Assembly (NCBI GenBank): GCA_004299845.1
Contig: CP036201.1
Coordinates: 2,108,001-2,172,000 of the forward strand
Direction: 5' to 3'
From: Verrucomicrobia bacterium S94
GTDB taxonomy: Bacteria > Verrucomicrobiota > Kiritimatiellia > Kiritimatiellales > Pontiellaceae
DNA length: 64,000 nucleotides
Of this stretch, positions 36,678 through 46,700 are shown one piece after another. A model generated the notes under the pieces. That model did not search any database. It saw only the letters and a list, made by a program, of their open reading frames with translations, and was not told where the DNA came from. The position numbers were made by a program, and so were the translations under genes. Position 1 is the first letter of the stretch. Each line of letters opens with the position of its first letter.

Positions 36678-38417
36678 ATGAATGATTTGGATCGCCTGCG
36701 CCACTCCACAGCGCACGTTATGGCCGCAGCCGTCTGCCGCCTGTATGATAATGTGCAGCTCGACATCGGACCATCGACCGAGGACGGCTTCTATTACGAC
36801 TTTGACCTGCCCGAACGCATCACCCCGGAAGACTTCGAACGCATTGAAGCCGAAATGCAGAAGATCATTGATGAAGATCATGAATTTGTCTGTAAAACCG
36901 TTTCCCGTGATGAAGCCAAAGAAATTCTGAAAGACCAGAAATACAAACTGGAGCGGCTGGCGGATATTCCCGAAGGTGAAGACATTACCTTCTACACCTG
37001 CGGCGAATTCATGGATCTTTGCGCCGGACCGCACGTGGAAAGCACCGGCAAACTGCGCGCCTTCAAAATCATGAATATTGCGGGCTCGTATTACCGCGGA
37101 AAAGAAACCAACCCGATGCTGCAACGCCTTTACGGCACCGCTTTCACTAATCCGAAGCAGCTGCGACTCTATCTGAAACAGATCGAGGAAGCCCAGAAGC
37201 GCGACCATCGAAAACTGGCCAAGGAACTCGACCTTTTCTCCATCTCTGAAAATGTCGGTCCGGGACTGGTGAACTGGCATCCGAAAGGCGGCCGCGTCCG
37301 TACCATCATCGAAGATTTCTGGCGCAAAGAGCATTATAAAAACGGTTATGACATCATTTTCACACCGCATGTCGGGAAAGCCAATCTATGGGAAACTTCG
37401 GGCCATCTCGACTTCTACCGCGAAGGCATGTTTTCCGCCATGGACGTGGACGGTCAGGAATATTTTGTCAAACCGATGAACTGCCCGTTCCATGTGGAAA
37501 TCTATAAATCCGGACTCCGCTCCTATCGCGAACTGCCGCTGCGCTGGGCCGAACTCGGCACGGTTTACCGCTACGAAAAAGCCGGCACACTGCACGGTCT
37601 CTTCCGCGTCCGCGGCTTTACCCAGGACGATGCCCACATTTTCTGTACCGTTGAACAGATTGAAGACGAAGTGAAAGAAGTCATTCGGTTCTGCAACTTC
37701 ATCTGGAAAACCTTCGGCTTCACCGAAGTAAAGGCCTATCTCTCCACCCGCCCGGAAAAAGCGGTCGGTGAAGAAGCCCGCTGGGATCAGGCCACCAAAT
37801 CGCTCGAATCCGCCATTAAAGCAGAAGGCCTCCCCTACGAAATCGACGAAGGCGGCGGCGCGTTTTACGGCCCGAAAATCGACCTGAAAGTGAAGGATGC
37901 AATCGGCCGCGAGTGGCAGACCTCGACCATTCAGTTTGACTTCAACCTGCCGGAGCGTTTTGATCTTAAATACATCGGCGACGACGGTGAAGCGCACCGC
38001 CCCTATATGGTGCACCGGGCACTTTTCGGCTCAATCGAACGCTTCTTCGGCATTCTGACTGAACATTATGCCGGCGGATTCCCGGTCTGGCTCGCACCCG
38101 AACAGGTGCGTGTACTGCCGCTTTCCGACGAGCAGCTCGATTATGCCGACGACATTCTTTCCAAACTCCGGAATGCGGAAATCCGCGCTACGGTCGATAC
38201 AAAGCAGGGCAAACTGAACGGAAAAGTAAAGAACGCTCAGCTGGACAAAGTCCCATATATGCTTATTATCGGAAAGCAGGAAATGGAAAACGGCGAGGTG
38301 TCCGTACGTCACCGCCTAAAAGGCATGAAAGGTGCTTGCACGCTCGACGATTTCATCGCCCAGCTCAAAAAAGAAGAGCTGGATAAAACAACAGTAGACA
38401 TGGAGGTCTCAGATTAG
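36678..38417 (+). CDS. thrS: Threonyl-tRNA synthetase (no TGS domain)
   Basis: This class II synthetase of 579 residues charges tRNA-Thr. The N-terminal editing domain is present (HSTAH at residues 9-13, CGEFMDLCAGPHVESTG), but the usual N-terminal TGS domain is absent. The catalytic core shows motif 2 (ELGTVYRYEKAGTLHGLFRVRGFTQDDAH) and motif 3 (GSIERFFGILTEHYAGGFPVWLAP), followed by an anticodon-binding domain. I chose the ATG at 36678, with GAGGA 11 nt upstream; an ATG at 36666 touches the Shine-Dalgarno. It shares a transcript with infC, as in E. coli. Confidence 0.96.
   Translation: MNDLDRLRHSTAHVMAAAVCRLYDNVQLDIGPSTEDGFYYDFDLPERITPEDFERIEAEMQKIIDEDHEFVCKTVSRDEAKEILKDQKYKLERLADIPEGEDITFYTCGEFMDLCAGPHVESTGKLRAFKIMNIAGSYYRGKETNPMLQRLYGTAFTNPKQLRLYLKQIEEAQKRDHRKLAKELDLFSISENVGPGLVNWHPKGGRVRTIIEDFWRKEHYKNGYDIIFTPHVGKANLWETSGHLDFYREGMFSAMDVDGQEYFVKPMNCPFHVEIYKSGLRSYRELPLRWAELGTVYRYEKAGTLHGLFRVRGFTQDDAHIFCTVEQIEDEVKEVIRFCNFIWKTFGFTEVKAYLSTRPEKAVGEEARWDQATKSLESAIKAEGLPYEIDEGGGAFYGPKIDLKVKDAIGREWQTSTIQFDFNLPERFDLKYIGDDGEAHRPYMVHRALFGSIERFFGILTEHYAGGFPVWLAPEQVRVLPLSDEQLDYADDILSKLRNAEIRATVDTKQGKLNGKVKNAQLDKVPYMLIIGKQEMENGEVSVRHRLKGMKGACTLDDFIAQLKKEELDKTTVDMEVSD
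38402..38415 (+). promoter_or_regulatory. Shine-Dalgarno and ATT start codon of infC
   Basis: GGAGG at 38402-38406 is followed after exactly 6 nt by ATT (38413-38415), in frame with infC. No comparable site precedes the downstream GTG (38458) or ATG (38464). IF3 genes of E. coli and many bacteria start at AUU, which IF3 itself discriminates against. Confidence 0.8.
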
Positions 38418-38964
38418 CAGGCAAAACTTCAGAGGACGGCAGCAGCGCGAGCCGCAGGTGCGTATGAATCATCGTATTCGGGTACCTGAAATCCGCGTAA
38501 TCGATCCGAACGGTGAACCGATAGGCATCATGAAAACAAGCGATGCCCTCAATCGTGCAAAACAATACGGTATCGACCTGGTCGAAATCACACCCAATGC
38601 CAAACCGCCCGTGTGCAAAATCATGGACTATGGCAAGTATAAGTATGATCAGGAAAAAAAGAAAAAAGAACAGAAGAAGCATCAGGTTCAGACCAAGCTC
38701 AAAGAAGTGAAGTTCCGTGTCAACGTAGGCGACCACGACTACGAGACCAAGATGCGCAATCTGCGCAAATTCATTGAACATGGCGACCGGGTCAAAATTT
38801 CGCTGATGTTCCGCGGCCGTGAAAATGCCCACCGCGAACTGGGTATGGAAGTGATGCAGCGGGTCATTCAGGACACTGTCGATATCACCACGGTTGATCA
38901 GGCACCCCGCATGCAGGGGCGTTTCATCAATGCGGTACTCGTTCCGAAAAAGAAACAGAAGTAA
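38413..38964 (+). CDS. infC: Translation initiation factor IF-3
   Basis: IF3 prevents premature subunit joining and checks the start codon. From the ATT at 38413 the protein has 183 residues. It opens SRQNFRGRQQREPQVRMNHRIRV, keeping a basic N terminus like that of other IF3s. The N domain shows VEITPNAKPPVCKIMDYGKYKYDQ, a Lys-rich linker follows, then the C domain (VKFRVNVGDHDYETKMRNLRKF and GRENAHRELG). The start overlaps the thrS end by 5 bp. The rare start codon probably allows autoregulation. The usual rpmI and rplT do not follow; an autotransporter does. Confidence 0.93.
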   Translation: MSRQNFRGRQQREPQVRMNHRIRVPEIRVIDPNGEPIGIMKTSDALNRAKQYGIDLVEITPNAKPPVCKIMDYGKYKYDQEKKKKEQKKHQVQTKLKEVKFRVNVGDHDYETKMRNLRKFIEHGDRVKISLMFRGRENAHRELGMEVMQRVIQDTVDITTVDQAPRMQGRFINAVLVPKKKQK

Positions 38965-39005
38965 AAGACAGATACCATAAAACCCGATCCACGGAGCTGT
39001 TCCCT

Positions 39006-41813
39006 ATGAAAGCGTATTCAAACCGGAACCCGTTGGTCGGTCAGCTGAAAAAGGCCATGCCGCTTGTTGCGGCATATGCCTTTTTTTTATGTCTGGCCGC
39101 CTACGCCCAGAACAACGAAGCATCAAACAGTGATGTCTATGGGTCCAATCTCGACCGAACCGCCCTGACCACGTTTAATGACGGCTCAACCGATCTGGAT
39201 ATTTTCAATCCCCTTACCACCTCGCTGACCCTGAATCATGAGGTATCGGGATATGTGAATATCAGCAACAGTTTCAACACGTTCAGCATCAGCACAACTG
39301 CCGGAGGTTTGTTAACCTCGTCCAATCACGTATCGCTCTCGGTTTTCGGCGGAACCGACCTAATTGTCAGCGGAGGCTCCTTCGGAGGAAGCTCAGTAAA
39401 CGCGGCTTCCAATGAGTGGACCGGTGCCATCGGCGGGCGGCTTTCAAGTGTAAGTCATGCGGAAATTCAGGATGCCGTATTTACCGGACAATCTGTTGAA
39501 AACGGCGGCACGGTGTCCGGCGGCGGTCCTCCGCTTCCCGGCGAGGCCTCCGTTGCGAATGCGTCGGGCTCAACCGCACTCATCGTGGAAAACGGAACAT
39601 ATGCCTCTATTTCGGACGGCACACTGACCGGCGGTGCAGCCGGAAGTGCCAGCTCCATCGAAACCAACACCTGGGCTGTCGGAGGCCACGGTCTGGAAAT
39701 TTACTCCTCGTCTGTTGTGCTCAGCAACACCACGGTATCCGGCGGGGCCGGCGGAAGCGCCGGGGCTTACGGGAACTATACGTCCTATGCCACAGGCGGC
39801 CACGCCGTGCTGGCCACCAACTCCACCCTCGTCATTCACAGCGGAACGTTCAATGCCGGAGCAGGCGGCTCGGTGAACGGAACTGACGATGCCGGCGGCT
39901 ATGCATTGTACGCCCGCAATGGCTCATCCGTCACGAATTACGGCGGCACCTTTAATGCGGCCGATGACCTTCATTCCGCCGTGATTGAAAACAGCGATAT
40001 GACCACCTATGGCGGCACCTATTCCGGCGAAGGCCTGCTCAGCATAACCACCGGATCCGGGCACAACGACCTGTACCTTCATGGCGGCAACTTCAACGGC
40101 CTCTCTTTTATTAACACCTCTAACGGTACGCAGTTTGTCAGCGTCAGTAATATTGCCGTATATGCCGATGTATACATGGAGGGAGGAACCGTTGAAGTGG
40201 AAAATTATGATGATACCGCCTTCCAGACACTGAAAATCGAAAGCGGCACCCTGACTTTTAATCAGGACTTTGTTCTCAGCGGAGACATCACGCTCAACAC
40301 CACAGAAAGTACGGTGCATTTTTCCGGTCTCACCGTAACCAACGGCGGCACCTTGAATACCGGAACCGGATCCATCATAACCTCCGGGGATGCACGCTTT
40401 GCCACGGGCTCCGGCCTCAACCTCTCCATAATCACCAATCAGGCAGGAATGCTGCAGGCCGCCAGCGTCACCTTTGAAACCAATTCAAGCCTGACGGTAG
40501 ACGCCAGCCTCGCCGGTCTCTCCTCCGGCGTCACAAACATCAGTATTATCAGCGGTGCGCTTTCCGGCTTTGACACCAATCTGATCAATGCCGAAATCAT
40601 TGTTTCGGCAAATACGAATGCGGAAAGCCGGACCACCGCCGTATTTGATCCGTCAGGCTCCGGACTAAGCATCATTTTTGACACCCTCAAACTTTCCGAC
40701 TACTGGAATGCCGCAGGTGATTTCGCCGTGCTGGCCAACGAACTGGAAAATCTGGCCCCCACCGAGATGAACGTCATTATTAATAATCTCGGCGTCAAAC
40801 AATCGAGCGCACTGGTCGAAGAAACCTACTTCACCACCATGAACACCTTCCAGGTTGCCAAACAGGGCCTCGATGCCGCAATCGGTCTCTCTCTTTCGCG
40901 CGGAACCGAATTCCGCGACCAGCTTGCACTGCCGAAAGCGCCGAATGGCCTCCGGGGCCCAGGGGCCGAAACACCGAACGACTGGCGCTTCTGGATGAAA
41001 TATTATGGCAACTTTTACTCACGGAGTCCTGATGGACTGAACCCGGAATATGATGCCACCATGCACGGTGGCTTAATCGGCATGGATAAAAGTTTCGGAC
41101 GGCTACTCATCGGTCTGGCCGGCGGAATGGGCAATTATAAAATCGATGCCGAAAGCAGCGCCGAACAGACGATGAATGCTTTCCAGGGAACTGTGTATTC
41201 CACAATCGGTTTCGGGCATTCCTTCATCGATGCCGGACTGGCTTATGGATTCAACGATGTGGAATCCTCCACAGCCGATCCGCTCACGCTTGAAAGCGAG
41301 TTTGACTCCCATCTGTTCAGTGCCCATCTCGGCGGCGGTATCGGCTTTGAACTCCCGAGGGCCGGAACCGTCATTACGCCGGAAACCTCTATCCGCTACA
41401 CCACCTACAAGCAGGACGGCTATACTGAAAGCGGAACGGCAGCGGCACCGCGCACGTTTGACTCCTTTGATTCCGACTCATTTGTCGGTTCGCTGGGTCT
41501 CAATGCAGCCATGCTGAATTCCACAGCCATGGAGACCTTTGCATTCAAAATCGAGGGCCGCGCCCACTGGCTTCGGGAATTCAATCCGGAACCCGGTGAC
41601 CTCCATTATCAGCTTGTGGGCGGCGCGAACGATTATACCATCATTTATCCTTATCTTGATGAGGATACTATCCGCCTCGGAGTCGGGCTTACCTTTTTCA
41701 ATACGGAAAAAGCATCCCGCAAAAACGTGTTGTTACGCCTCGATTTTGATGAACTGATCGGCGAAGACTTCAACTCACACAACCTTTCGGCCAAAGCCAT
41801 CTTCGCATTCTGA
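39006..41813 (+). CDS. Autotransporter (type Va) AT2
   Basis: This 935-residue protein has an extended signal peptide (hydrophobic part MPLVAAYAFFLCLAAYA, then Q). The passenger, to about residue 650, is rich in Gly/Ser/Thr with recurring GGxxGS blocks (LTGGAAGS, VSGGAGGS, FNAGAGGS) fitting a beta-helix. The C-terminal 270 or so residues form the barrel (DWRFWMKYYGN, LLIGLAGGMGNY, GRAHWLREFN) ending in Phe (AKAIFAF). The linker RGTEFRDQLALPKAPNGLRGP closely parallels AT1. GGAG lies 9 nt upstream of the ATG. It begins only 41 bp after infC, with no obvious terminator between. Confidence 0.9.
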   Translation: MKAYSNRNPLVGQLKKAMPLVAAYAFFLCLAAYAQNNEASNSDVYGSNLDRTALTTFNDGSTDLDIFNPLTTSLTLNHEVSGYVNISNSFNTFSISTTAGGLLTSSNHVSLSVFGGTDLIVSGGSFGGSSVNAASNEWTGAIGGRLSSVSHAEIQDAVFTGQSVENGGTVSGGGPPLPGEASVANASGSTALIVENGTYASISDGTLTGGAAGSASSIETNTWAVGGHGLEIYSSSVVLSNTTVSGGAGGSAGAYGNYTSYATGGHAVLATNSTLVIHSGTFNAGAGGSVNGTDDAGGYALYARNGSSVTNYGGTFNAADDLHSAVIENSDMTTYGGTYSGEGLLSITTGSGHNDLYLHGGNFNGLSFINTSNGTQFVSVSNIAVYADVYMEGGTVEVENYDDTAFQTLKIESGTLTFNQDFVLSGDITLNTTESTVHFSGLTVTNGGTLNTGTGSIITSGDARFATGSGLNLSIITNQAGMLQAASVTFETNSSLTVDASLAGLSSGVTNISIISGALSGFDTNLINAEIIVSANTNAESRTTAVFDPSGSGLSIIFDTLKLSDYWNAAGDFAVLANELENLAPTEMNVIINNLGVKQSSALVEETYFTTMNTFQVAKQGLDAAIGLSLSRGTEFRDQLALPKAPNGLRGPGAETPNDWRFWMKYYGNFYSRSPDGLNPEYDATMHGGLIGMDKSFGRLLIGLAGGMGNYKIDAESSAEQTMNAFQGTVYSTIGFGHSFIDAGLAYGFNDVESSTADPLTLESEFDSHLFSAHLGGGIGFELPRAGTVITPETSIRYTTYKQDGYTESGTAAAPRTFDSFDSDSFVGSLGLNAAMLNSTAMETFAFKIEGRAHWLREFNPEPGDLHYQLVGGANDYTIIYPYLDEDTIRLGVGLTFFNTEKASRKNVLLRLDFDELIGEDFNSHNLSAKAIFAF

Positions 41814-41831
41814 ACAGTCTGCCGGACAAGA

Positions 41832-41863
41832 AAAATCCCCGCCTGATTTCAGCCGGGGATTTT
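41832..41863. terminator. Bidirectional terminator between AT2 and pyrG
   Basis: A 10-bp stem (41832-41841 with 41854-41863) encloses a 12-nt loop with its own small stem. A and T runs flank it on both strands. It sits between two convergent genes. Confidence 0.88.
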
Positions 41864-41895
41864 ATGTCCACCCGTCGAAATATTCCGGAACGGAA

Positions 41896-43509
41896 CTATT
41901 GCTCTTTCATCCGGGCTACGGATGCGGCGACAAAATCTTTGAACAGCGGATGCGGATCAACCGGTTGGGATTTCAACTCCGGATGCGCCTGCGTGGCAAC
42001 ATACCAAGGGTGATCGGCCAGTTCGATCATTTCCACCACACCGATATCCGGATTGATTCCCGAAAGAATCAGACCATTGGCTTCGAGCTGCTCACGATAG
42101 CGGTTATTGACTTCATAGCGGTGACGGTGACGCTCTGAAACCCGTTTTTTCCCGTACGCGGCAAAGGATTTAGACCCTTCTTTCAGATCGCACGGACAGG
42201 CTCCTAAACGCATGGTACCGCCCTTTTCCTGCACCTCGGTCTGCTCTTCCATCAGGCAAACCACCGGATGCGTGGTTTTCACACCGCGCTCCTCGTCAAA
42301 CTCGGTCGTGTGCGCGTCCTCCAGCCCGCAGACATTCCGCGCAAATTCAATGACTGCACACTGAAGACCCAGGCAGATGCCAAGGAACGGAATTTTGTTT
42401 TCCCGGGCATACTGAGCCGCGCGGATTTTCCCTTCCATTCCGCGCGATCCGAAACCGCCCGGAATCAAGACACCGTCCACCGTATCCAGAACGGACGGAT
42501 CATCTTCAATATCTTCCGCCGCCACTTTCACGGCATCCACTTTATACCCGGCCGCATAACCACCATGGTACAATGCTTCATAAATTGATTTATATGCATC
42601 CTGCAATTCCGAATACTTGCCGACCACACCGATACGAACCGTTCCTTTGGGATGACGGATCGTTTCGATCAGCTTTTCCCATTTAGTGAGCGGCCGCGAC
42701 GGTTTTGCAATCCGGAAGCGGTTAAGAATAATTTCATCGAGACCGGCGCGCGACAACACCAGCGGAATTTCATAGATCGAGGTTTCAACATCTTTTTCAA
42801 CGATCACGCAGTCTTTCGGCACATTGCAGAAGAGCGACAGTTTTTCGAGATGCTCCCGTTCCATATCGACTTCCGTCCGGCATACCAGCACGTCCGGCAT
42901 AATCCCGATTTCACGCAGTTTGGCCACGCTCTGCTGAGTCGGTTTGGTTTTCACCTCTTTCGCCGCGGCAATATACGGGACATAGGTGAGATGAATAAAC
43001 ATGGAATTATCACGCCCAACCTCCAGGGCCAGCTGCCGGAGTGCTTCGAGAAAAATCAGACCTTCAATATCGCCCACCGTTCCGCCAAGCTCGCAGAGAA
43101 TGACATCCGGGTTATCTTCTTCCAGCACTTTAATGCGTGCTTTGATCTCATTAGAGATATGCGGAATCATCTGAATCGTTCCGCCCAGATAATCGCCGCG
43201 CCGTTCTTTATGCAGCACATCCCAGTAAATACTGCCGGCGGTAATGTTGCTTTTCTGAGAGGTCGGCGCACCGGTGTAGCGTTCATAGTGCCCGAGATCA
43301 AGGTCGGTTTCCGCGCCATCGTCCGTCACATACACCTCACCATGCTGATACGGACTCATGGTGCCGGGGTCGACATTGAGGTAGGGGTCCATTTTGAGCA
43401 TGCGGATTTTCAAACCGCGATTAATCAGAAGACGCCCTACGGAGGCGGCAGTGATGCCCTTGCCAAGCGAAGAAACCACGCCACCGGTGATAAAGAGGTA
43501 TTTAGCCAT
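41896..43509 (-). CDS. pyrG: CTP synthase
   Basis: PyrG converts UTP to CTP with glutamine and ATP. The 537-residue protein has the amidoligase domain ([17 protein letters not shown]-loop; [36 protein letters not shown]) and a C-terminal class I glutamine amidotransferase domain with the nucleophile in [12 protein letters not shown] and the His-Glu pair in [10 protein letters not shown]. Length is normal. A weak GGGA lies upstream of the start. It converges on AT2 and diverges from AT3. Confidence 0.97.
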   Translation of the reverse strand: MAKYLFITGGVVSSLGKGITAASVGRLLINRGLKIRMLKMDPYLNVDPGTMSPYQHGEVYVTDDGAETDLDLGHYERYTGAPTSQKSNITAGSIYWDVLHKERRGDYLGGTIQMIPHISNEIKARIKVLEEDNPDVILCELGGTVGDIEGLIFLEALRQLALEVGRDNSMFIHLTYVPYIAAAKEVKTKPTQQSVAKLREIGIMPDVLVCRTEVDMEREHLEKLSLFCNVPKDCVIVEKDVETSIYEIPLVLSRAGLDEIILNRFRIAKPSRPLTKWEKLIETIRHPKGTVRIGVVGKYSELQDAYKSIYEALYHGGYAAGYKVDAVKVAAEDIEDDPSVLDTVDGVLIPGGFGSRGMEGKIRAAQYARENKIPFLGICLGLQCAVIEFARNVCGLEDAHTTEFDEERGVKTTHPVVCLMEEQTEVQEKGGTMRLGACPCDLKEGSKSFAAYGKKRVSERHRHRYEVNNRYREQLEANGLILSGINPDIGVVEMIELADHPWYVATQAHPELKSQPVDPHPLFKDFVAASVARMKEQ

Positions 43510-43749
43510 TAAATTTGTCCCATATTTAAAGTGCTGGATCGTTCAAAAAAATACGGGAAAAGAATCTATCGCCTTTCCGCAACCGGCTCAAAGCCTAAAA
43601 TCCAACTATCGGAAAAAAGACATCATCTTCCCAGGCCTGCAAACAGTGAAAATCACCAAACTTGTTTGTGTTTTGCCCCTTCCGCCTGTACATTGCGCGA
43701 ATATTTTCCGGGGCAGTAAGCCCCGCGATTAACACGGAGTCTTATACTG

Positions 43750-46700
43750 ATGAAATTTACCCGAACCACGGTCTTTCTATCCCTGATTTTTGCGGTCGCT
43801 TCCACCCAGGCTCAGCTTTATAAACTGAACGAATCGGGCGGCACGAATGCGGTCCTTTCCACGGAAGAGACCTACGCCCGGATCATTATCGGCCAGGATC
43901 GTGCGGACAATTCGCTGGAAATTACGACCGGGGGCCGCGCCAACGTCGATTCGCTGGTGGATATTGGACAGCAGGTAGGGGCAACCAACAGTCAACTGAC
44001 CGTACACAACGGCGGGCTGCTGGTCGTCGGATCGGCCGACACCAACAACCTGCCCTCCAGCGGCATCGTGGTGGGCGACTCAACCGGAACCGGCGAACTG
44101 AAGGTCGGGTTCGACTCCAGCGTTGAAACCGACAATCTGATCGTGGGGGCCGGAGCAGGTGAAACCGGCACTGTCGTTGCCCGCAACGGCGGCGAGATCA
44201 CCGTGCTGGACGACCTCACCATCGGCACAACCAACAATTCGGGAAATACAGTTACCATTGAGGATGAAAGTTCGCTGATCATTGCCGACACTCAGAACCT
44301 CAACATCAACAATATATCCGGGGCCACCGAAGATCTGAATGAACTGAATATCAACAGCGGAGGTGCTCTTCTTGTTCAGGGCGATGTTGATTCCACAGCC
44401 CTCTCTTCTGTTGAAAATGTCAATTTTGAATCCGGATCCACGCTGGGAGTCGGCGGCACACTTACCGCGAAGGACAATTCGATTAACAATAGTATCAATG
44501 TACTGATCGACAACGCTCTCTCCACCAATCATACCGCACAGTGGTACGCAGACTACATGGATATCGGCACTTCGACCAGTGACAACGCATTGATTCTCCG
44601 GAATGGAGCCATTGCCGTATCCACCAATGATGTCAATATCGGCACTGACAGCTCCGCTCAGAATAACACTCTTTCGGTTGAAGGAAGTAATTCCGTCTTC
44701 ACGGCTCAGGACCGGGTTTTTGTAGGCATCAACGGCAGCAACAATAAACTCTCCGTCCTGGACGGCGCTGAAGCCGACATTACCAGCGACCTGATTATCG
44801 GGTCCTCGCTCTCTTCCGGAAACACTGTACAGGTCAGTGGCACCAACAGCATGTTTTCTGTCGGGGGCAATACATATGTCGGCAGAAGTGGTGGAAGTAA
44901 CACGCTTGAACTGGAAGATGGTGCCGTTGCGGATTTTCAGGGTGTTGTTTATGTGGGAAACCAGAGCGCAAACAACCGTTTCACACTTTCCGGAGCCTCA
45001 GCCTCGGTGACCGGCGAATTTATTATCGGCAACGAAGACTCTGCATCGGGAACTACCGGATCGGTAAACCAGAATTCAACGCCGAATACCTCCGGCAATA
45101 TGGCCTTGGTCGGAACAAACTCCACTCTTACTCTGAATAACGGCCTGGTTGTTGGCAAAGAAGGCAGCGGCAGTATTCTCAATATTAATGATGGGGGTAT
45201 CGTCGATGTAACCGGAGATGCTGTCATCGGTGAAGCATCCGGCGATAACTATATTTATCTGCAGCGCGACTCCAATACACAGTTCAACGTCACCGGCGAT
45301 CTGGTGGTAGGCGAATCAGAAGAAGGCTCCAACCGGTTTGCCGTATATGGCGGCACTGCGGACATTGGCGGTGATCTGCTGCTCGGAGCCAGCACCAACC
45401 AGCACGAAATCAAAAACTTTATTCATCTGGAAACCACAAATGCCGCACTCCTGGTCAGCGGATCGCTTCAGATCGGGGCATCAAACTCTTTGAATACGCT
45501 TGATATCGTTGACGGAGCAACCGCATCGGCCTCACAGCTTCTCGTCGGAGCTTATGCCGGAACATCGAACAATACGGTAACGGTTTCGGGCGAAAATGCT
45601 TCACTCGCCGTATCCGGGCTGGTTCAGATCGGCTCCACTAACAGTGGCGGAAACGGCATCCTGCTGGAGGATGGCGGCATCCTGGAGGTTGCGCAGGACA
45701 GGATCACGATTGGCTCAACCAATGATTACCTTACCGTGGCCGACGGCGGTATCCTTAAAACACTTGGCTGGGATTTTGATGCCCAGACGAACCTGGCTAC
45801 CAACATTGTTTTCGAATCGGGGTCCACACTGCATATGATGGGCTCTCTTTACGGAACCAACATGGTTGAAGGCGGCCTTAACTTTATTCTTGATGGCGCT
45901 GGAGCAGATTGGGATACCGGAACCAATACGCTGTATGTCGGTTATGAAACCGGAAATAACATCCTCTCCCTGACCAACGGGGCCTCAGTCTCCACAGCAT
46001 CCGATCTATATATCGGCTACGACTCTTCGGATAACAGCGTGAATGTAGGCGGAAGCGGCTCCATTCTTTCTGTCGGCAACAACCTGATTCTCGGAGCGGA
46101 AGTCAATGACTGGCAGCGTAACTACCTGAATGTGCTCGATGGCGGTCAGGTCAGCGTCGGCAACGACCTGTTTGTATACCGAGGATCGGAAATTACGATT
46201 GATCCGGATTCCACCATCCATGTGGACGGGAATTATATTCAGGACCAATACTCCACCCTCAGCATCGGTGTCAGCAGCAATCAGGCCTCTTCAGGAAATA
46301 TCAATCTGGTCGTTGAAGATGATGCCCGGTTCACCAGTAGCTACGATCCGGACAATCACGACATCATCCGCGTTCTGGACTACGGCATCGGAGAGTCCAA
46401 CACCGTGACGATTGTTAAAGCGGGAAGGCTGTATCTTGACGACAGCAAAACCTCCGGCGGCGCCATTGCCGGCAGCATTGCCACCAACGATCTCCTCGGC
46501 TTCAGTGTGAGCATCTCAAACGAAACGGATTACACCTACATTATCCTCTCCGACTTCATCCAGGAATCTATCGGCAGCGGGGGCAACCTGAAGGGTCAGC
46601 TGCTTAACATTTCCAATGAAATTGAAACCATGGCGGATAATGGAAATTCCAATGCGGTGGCCATGGTTGACACCATCCGGGCAAACTTTTCCACCGAAGC

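Noticed and set aside
38458-38466. GTG or ATG start for infC
   Set aside because: No Shine-Dalgarno precedes them, and the upstream ATT has a perfect one with family-like N-terminal sequence.
42652-43512. 286-codon open frame on the + strand
   Set aside because: It is antisense to the intact pyrG gene and has no recognisable domain or ribosome-binding site.
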